Source of the DNA: Hymenobacter lapidiphilus
GTDB lineage: Bacteria > Bacteroidota > Bacteroidia > Cytophagales > Hymenobacteraceae
DNA: 61,430 bases
Assembly (NCBI RefSeq): GCF_013377885.1
Contig: NZ_JABKAU010000028.1
Coordinates: 1 to 61,430 of the forward strand
Direction of reading: 5' to 3'
Below, in pieces: positions 59,088 through 61,430 of the stretch. Under the pieces are notes generated by a model that did not search any database, was not told the origin of the DNA, and saw only the letters and a list, made by a program, of their open reading frames with translations. The translations under genes and the position numbers were made by a program. How positions within the stretch are numbered: the first letter of the stretch is position 1; each line of letters opens with the position of its first letter.

Positions 59088-59108
59088 CTTCTTCTTCTTC
59101 TTCTTCTT
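59088..59108 (+). repeat. (CTT)7 simple-sequence repeat upstream of the DUF6266 gene
   Basis: Seven exact CTT units followed by a pyrimidine-rich stretch, ending 20 bases before the ATG at 59129. Within the untranslated leader, so length changes would alter spacing but not frame. Confidence 0.9.
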
Positions 59109-59128
59109 TCAACTTTTTCCCTTTTACC

Positions 59129-59764
59129 ATGGCACGTATTCGTTCCGTACTCGGCACTATCGAAGGTAGTGCGGGAGGCATCACCTTCGCTTCGCGGGGG
59201 GGCCTCAACATCATGCGTCAGAAAGTGGGCAGCAACTCCAGCAGCACGCCCGCCCAACAGAACACGCGCAGCCGCTTCAAGAAGCTGGCCGACCTGTTCC
59301 GCACCCTGAGCATTCCGGTGCGCAAGGGCCTGATGCCCCAGGGCTCGGTGTCGGCTTACAACCGCTTCATTCAGCAGAACTTCTACAACACGTCGGCCGA
59401 CGCGCTGGGCGTGGCCTCGGTGGACTACACCAAGCTTGTGCTGTCGGGGGGCAACGTGGAGCTGCTCTCCCGCGTGGCCGCGGTGCTCGACCCGGCGCTG
59501 GGCAAGGTTACGGTGAGCTACTTCGACAACAGCAACGGCAGCTCGGCCCTCGACACCGACGTGGTGAAGGCCGTGGTCATCAACAAGGCCACAGGCCGCG
59601 TGGTGGCCGCCGTGGACGAGGAGACCGGCCGGGGGGATGGCAGCATCGAGCTGGAGGATGATACGCTGATTGGCGTGCAGCCTGCCGACCTGATGGTGCT
59701 GGCCTTCGCCTACCGCGCCGACGGCTCGGATGCCTCCGCGACTACCCAGGTGCAGGTAGCCTAA
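59129..59764 (+). CDS. DUF6266-like protein
   Basis: 211 residues starting at the ATG at 59129. The N terminus (ARIRSVLGTIEGSAGGITFA, then GGLNIMRQKVGSNSSS and QQNTRSRFKKLADLFRTL) follows the DUF6266 pattern known from Bacteroidota, where copies often lie near mobile elements. The C-terminal half is strand-rich, Gly/Asp-rich and ends ATTQVQVA. No signal peptide. Function unknown; a virion, tail or filament role is possible but unsupported. Own terminator follows. Confidence 0.65.
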   Translation: MARIRSVLGTIEGSAGGITFASRGGLNIMRQKVGSNSSSTPAQQNTRSRFKKLADLFRTLSIPVRKGLMPQGSVSAYNRFIQQNFYNTSADALGVASVDYTKLVLSGGNVELLSRVAAVLDPALGKVTVSYFDNSNGSSALDTDVVKAVVINKATGRVVAAVDEETGRGDGSIELEDDTLIGVQPADLMVLAFAYRADGSDASATTQVQVA

Positions 59765-59774
59765 GCAGTGGTGC

Positions 59775-59819
59775 GCAAAACCGCCCCGGTCTGGCTTGTG
59801 CTGGCCGGGGCGGTTTTGC
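59775..59819 (+). terminator. Intrinsic terminator after the DUF6266 gene
   Basis: A stem of about 15 bases, GCAAAACCGCCCCGG and its inverse, with a loop of about 15 bases; ends TTTTGC. Confidence 0.75.
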
Positions 59820-59938
59820 ATTTGGGCTGGCTGGGGCCAGTAGGACAAGCCTAGGAGCTGAGTAGGAGCTGGATACCAGCAAACATACCGCCCTGAATTG
59901 TCCGGCTAATTGCATTTTCCTTTCTAACTACTACGACA

Positions 59939-60595
59939 ATGCCTAAAAGTGCTTATCAGAAACAGGCCGACAAGCGCACGAAAGACGCTATCCGGCTGCG
60001 GGCCCGCTTTGACGGTCGGGTCCGCAAGTACGCCGCCCAGCTGGTGGCTGCCCTGACGGGGGCCCTGAACGCCCAGGCCCGGTTGGACCTGGTGAATCAA
60101 CTCTATGGGGTGGATATTTCGACCGAGACGATTTTCGTCCACGACCTGCGGGTGGCCGGGCTGGGTGGGCAGCTTTCGGGGCTGCTGGGCCAGAGTGAGC
60201 CGGGCGAGGAAATCCAGCTGTTTAACCCGACTGTTGACGGCAATGGTGGGGAGCTGCTACCGCTGGAGGCGCTGTTCGGTGAATCCGCCAACCCCACTGG
60301 TCCTGTTGGTCCTGGCGGGCCCACTACGCCGCCGGCCGGGCCGGTTTACAATACGCCGCTGAACGGGCCGAACAGTTCGGGGGCTGGGGTTACGCTGGCG
60401 GCCTCGCCGGGTGACATATTACGCTTCGATGAGCGTGCTACGGGCGGGTCGGCACCGGCTACCATGACGCTGGCGGTGGGCAACCAGCAGGTGGCTTCGG
60501 TGGATTACTTCGACCGCTACGCCGGGGCGGCTTTCAGCTTCGAGCATCAGGGGGTAGTCCGTTATGGGGTGTTCGGCCCGCAAGTGGATTTCTAG
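59939..60595 (+). CDS. Hypothetical cargo protein with a Gly-Pro linker
   Basis: 218 residues from the ATG at 59939. A basic N terminus (PKSAYQKQADKRTKDAIRLR) and a helical first half, a short collagen-like linker (NPTGPVGPGGPTTPPAGP, about 120-137) and a strand-rich C-terminal half (VTLAASPGDILRF, MTLAVGNQQVASVDYF) ending GVFGPQVDF. No signal peptide and no family recognised. The helix/Gly-Pro/beta layout recalls short fibre-type proteins, which fits mobile-element cargo, but this is only architecture. Monocistronic, with its own terminator. Confidence 0.6.
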   Translation: MPKSAYQKQADKRTKDAIRLRARFDGRVRKYAAQLVAALTGALNAQARLDLVNQLYGVDISTETIFVHDLRVAGLGGQLSGLLGQSEPGEEIQLFNPTVDGNGGELLPLEALFGESANPTGPVGPGGPTTPPAGPVYNTPLNGPNSSGAGVTLAASPGDILRFDERATGGSAPATMTLAVGNQQVASVDYFDRYAGAAFSFEHQGVVRYGVFGPQVDF

Positions 60596-60612
60596 CCCTG
60601 GCTGGTATAAAC

Positions 60613-60649
60613 GGGCCGGTTCGGGGTTACGCCCGGGCCGGCCTTTTTT
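60613..60649 (+). terminator. Intrinsic terminator after the Gly-Pro linker protein
   Basis: GGCCGG / CCGGCC with an inner CGGG/CCCG stem, followed by six T. Confidence 0.7.
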
Positions 60650-60670
60650 CCATTCTCACTACTTCGCATC

Positions 60671-61300
60671 ATGTCTCAAATCGATAAAAAACTGTCGGGC
60701 TTCCTGTATGATGGGGCCGACCTGGAGTTAGCCACTGCCCCGTTTAAGAGCCGGATTGGCATTGTTTACGGGTTCAACCCCGCGGGCACGGCCTACACGT
60801 CCTACAAGCCCACGAGTCAGTTTAACAGCCTCTCAGTGCTCAAGCAGGATGCGTCCTACATTCTGTCGACGCCGACGCCGGGCTTTGAGCTACCGGGGGC
60901 TATGGTGGTGGCGGCCGCTGTTCCGGCCCCTGTTGACCACTCGCAACCCATCGGCGGGTTTACGGTAACCGCAACGGCCCGGGCGGGTCAGGCGATTACC
61001 AACCCCGACGTTGGTTGGGCGGAAATGGTGGACTTCATGGCGCAACCTGAGCGGGCCGGCAACGATGGGTTTTCCATCGGAATCAACGTAGAGCAGACCA
61101 CGAGCGGCTACTCGGACAGTAACGGGCTGCAGCTGCACGTTGTGCGCAACGGGGTGCTGGTGGCCACGCTGGGCGTTCAGTCCGTCGTTTTCGGGTTGCC
61201 CTACCGTATCTCGGATGACTCCGGGGTTCAGGTGTACGGCTATTTTCCGGCCGACAACAATGCCATCATCAGCTACGAGGTGCCGGTTGTGGATTCCTAA
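60671..61300 (+). CDS. Hypothetical beta-rich cargo protein
   Basis: 209 residues from the ATG at 60671, complete before the window ends. Mostly strands and turns (RIGIVYGFNPAGTAYTSY, FTVTATARAGQAI, FSIGINVEQTTSGYSDSNG, LQLHVVRNGVLVATLGVQ), acidic, without signal peptide, Cys or membrane span. No family recognised. It resembles its neighbours in having a separate leader and terminator. A structural or binding protein of the element is the most natural guess, with low certainty. Confidence 0.6.
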   Translation: MSQIDKKLSGFLYDGADLELATAPFKSRIGIVYGFNPAGTAYTSYKPTSQFNSLSVLKQDASYILSTPTPGFELPGAMVVAAAVPAPVDHSQPIGGFTVTATARAGQAITNPDVGWAEMVDFMAQPERAGNDGFSIGINVEQTTSGYSDSNGLQLHVVRNGVLVATLGVQSVVFGLPYRISDDSGVQVYGYFPADNNAIISYEVPVVDS

Positions 61301-61336
61301 CCTGGCGGTTATTGACGCTTGGTAGTGGTAATTCAG

Positions 61337-61369
61337 AAAGCCCGGCCTTTTTGCGAGGTCGGGCTTTTT
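61337..61369 (+). terminator. Intrinsic terminator after the last cargo gene
   Basis: AAAGCCCGGCC / GGTCGGGCTTTTT stem with a 9-base loop. Confidence 0.75.
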
Positions 61370-61430
61370 GCGTTCGGCGGGTGTCGTGCCTGGCAATGGC
61401 AGCTGGGGCGGTGCTTCCGGGGAGCGGGCG

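Larger units (their letters stand above)
56727..61430 (+). mobile_element. Left end of an integrated element at tRNA-Arg(CCU), open at the window edge
   Basis: A tyrosine recombinase directly after a tRNA gene, followed by a secreted nuclease and three unlinked-looking cargo genes, each with its own terminator and no housekeeping functions. The direct repeat of the tRNA 3' end that would mark the other end is not within the window. The replication or transfer type (phage, ICE, satellite) cannot be told. Confidence 0.6.

Noticed and set aside
58209..61369. Integron cassette array with attC sites
   Set aside because: The hairpins are ordinary terminators with T tracts, without the attC consensus ends, and the recombinase is a tRNA-type integrase, not IntI.
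17..61430. CRISPR arrays
   Set aside because: No regularly spaced direct repeats with unique spacers were seen; the repeats present are palindromic and singly placed.

Overview
The window looks like chromosome of a GC-rich member of the Bacteroidota, most probably Hymenobacter or a close relative. Several secreted proteins end in type IX secretion (T9SS) sorting domains. Promoters have the Bacteroidota form TTG-N19/20-TAnnTTTG, Shine-Dalgarno sites are weak or absent, and there are many lipoproteins and outer-membrane barrels plus families typical of the group (DUF4468, DUF4136, DUF2141, DUF2652, DUF6266). The assignment is an inference from protein content; no 16S gene is present.

Layout. 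1-1.8 kb: a DUF4468 protein, a strong promoter driving a structured leader with its own terminator, and a short protein resembling only the C-terminal end of asparaginyl-tRNA synthetase. 2-16 kb: a nucleotide biosynthesis block on the + strand, pyrD-like, pyrF, pyrE, purL, purQ, purC, purD, purN, purF, purM. It covers most of de novo IMP synthesis (purE, K, B and H are elsewhere) and is invaded by repeats. 15.9-25.7 kb: a minus-strand set with a TPR histidine kinase coupled to secreted VOC proteins, small lipoproteins, a DsbA/FrnE oxidoreductase and a large MG2/TonB-plug surface protein. 25.8-31.7 kb: a protease/propeller/barrel protein and three methionine-related genes (MsrA, methionine aminotransferase, omega-amidase). 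31.8-39.5 kb: a T9SS FG-GAP protein, murF, rfbC, a glycosyltransferase, a cytochrome c and hflX. 39.8-45.3 kb: two tandem M43 metalloproteases and another T9SS protein. 45.6-53.7 kb: SixA, PPK1, two outer-membrane proteins, one of them a metallophosphoesterase-barrel giant. 53.9-56.6 kb: an HD-PycTM (Pycsar-effector-like) protein facing a class III cyclase-like DUF2652 protein. 56.65 kb to the end: tRNA-Arg(CCU) followed by a tyrosine recombinase and cargo, the left end of an integrated element whose right end is outside the window.

The most striking signal is a GC-rich palindromic element. One 609-bp copy has about 42-bp inverted ends enclosing a DUF559 (Vsr-like) endonuclease domain, and it sits at the end of purQ, fusing the nuclease in frame to the glutaminase. 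Two 101-bp relatives without the nuclease lie inside purL in opposite orientations; both are translated in frame, in linker or loop positions. This looks like an autonomous nuclease-bearing element with short non-autonomous derivatives that insert into essential genes as tolerated peptides. A second candidate system is the HD-PycTM / DUF2652 pair, which carries the two components expected of Pycsar-type cyclic-nucleotide defence, although the arrangement is convergent and not operonic.

Several other families of dispersed palindromes sit between genes. One is built on GTCATnCTGAGCG, one on AGCGCGAAGCTTC; there are also long perfect hairpins between convergent genes and a CTGACAAC motif at purine-gene junctions. 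All calls were made by reading the sequence; no database search was run.
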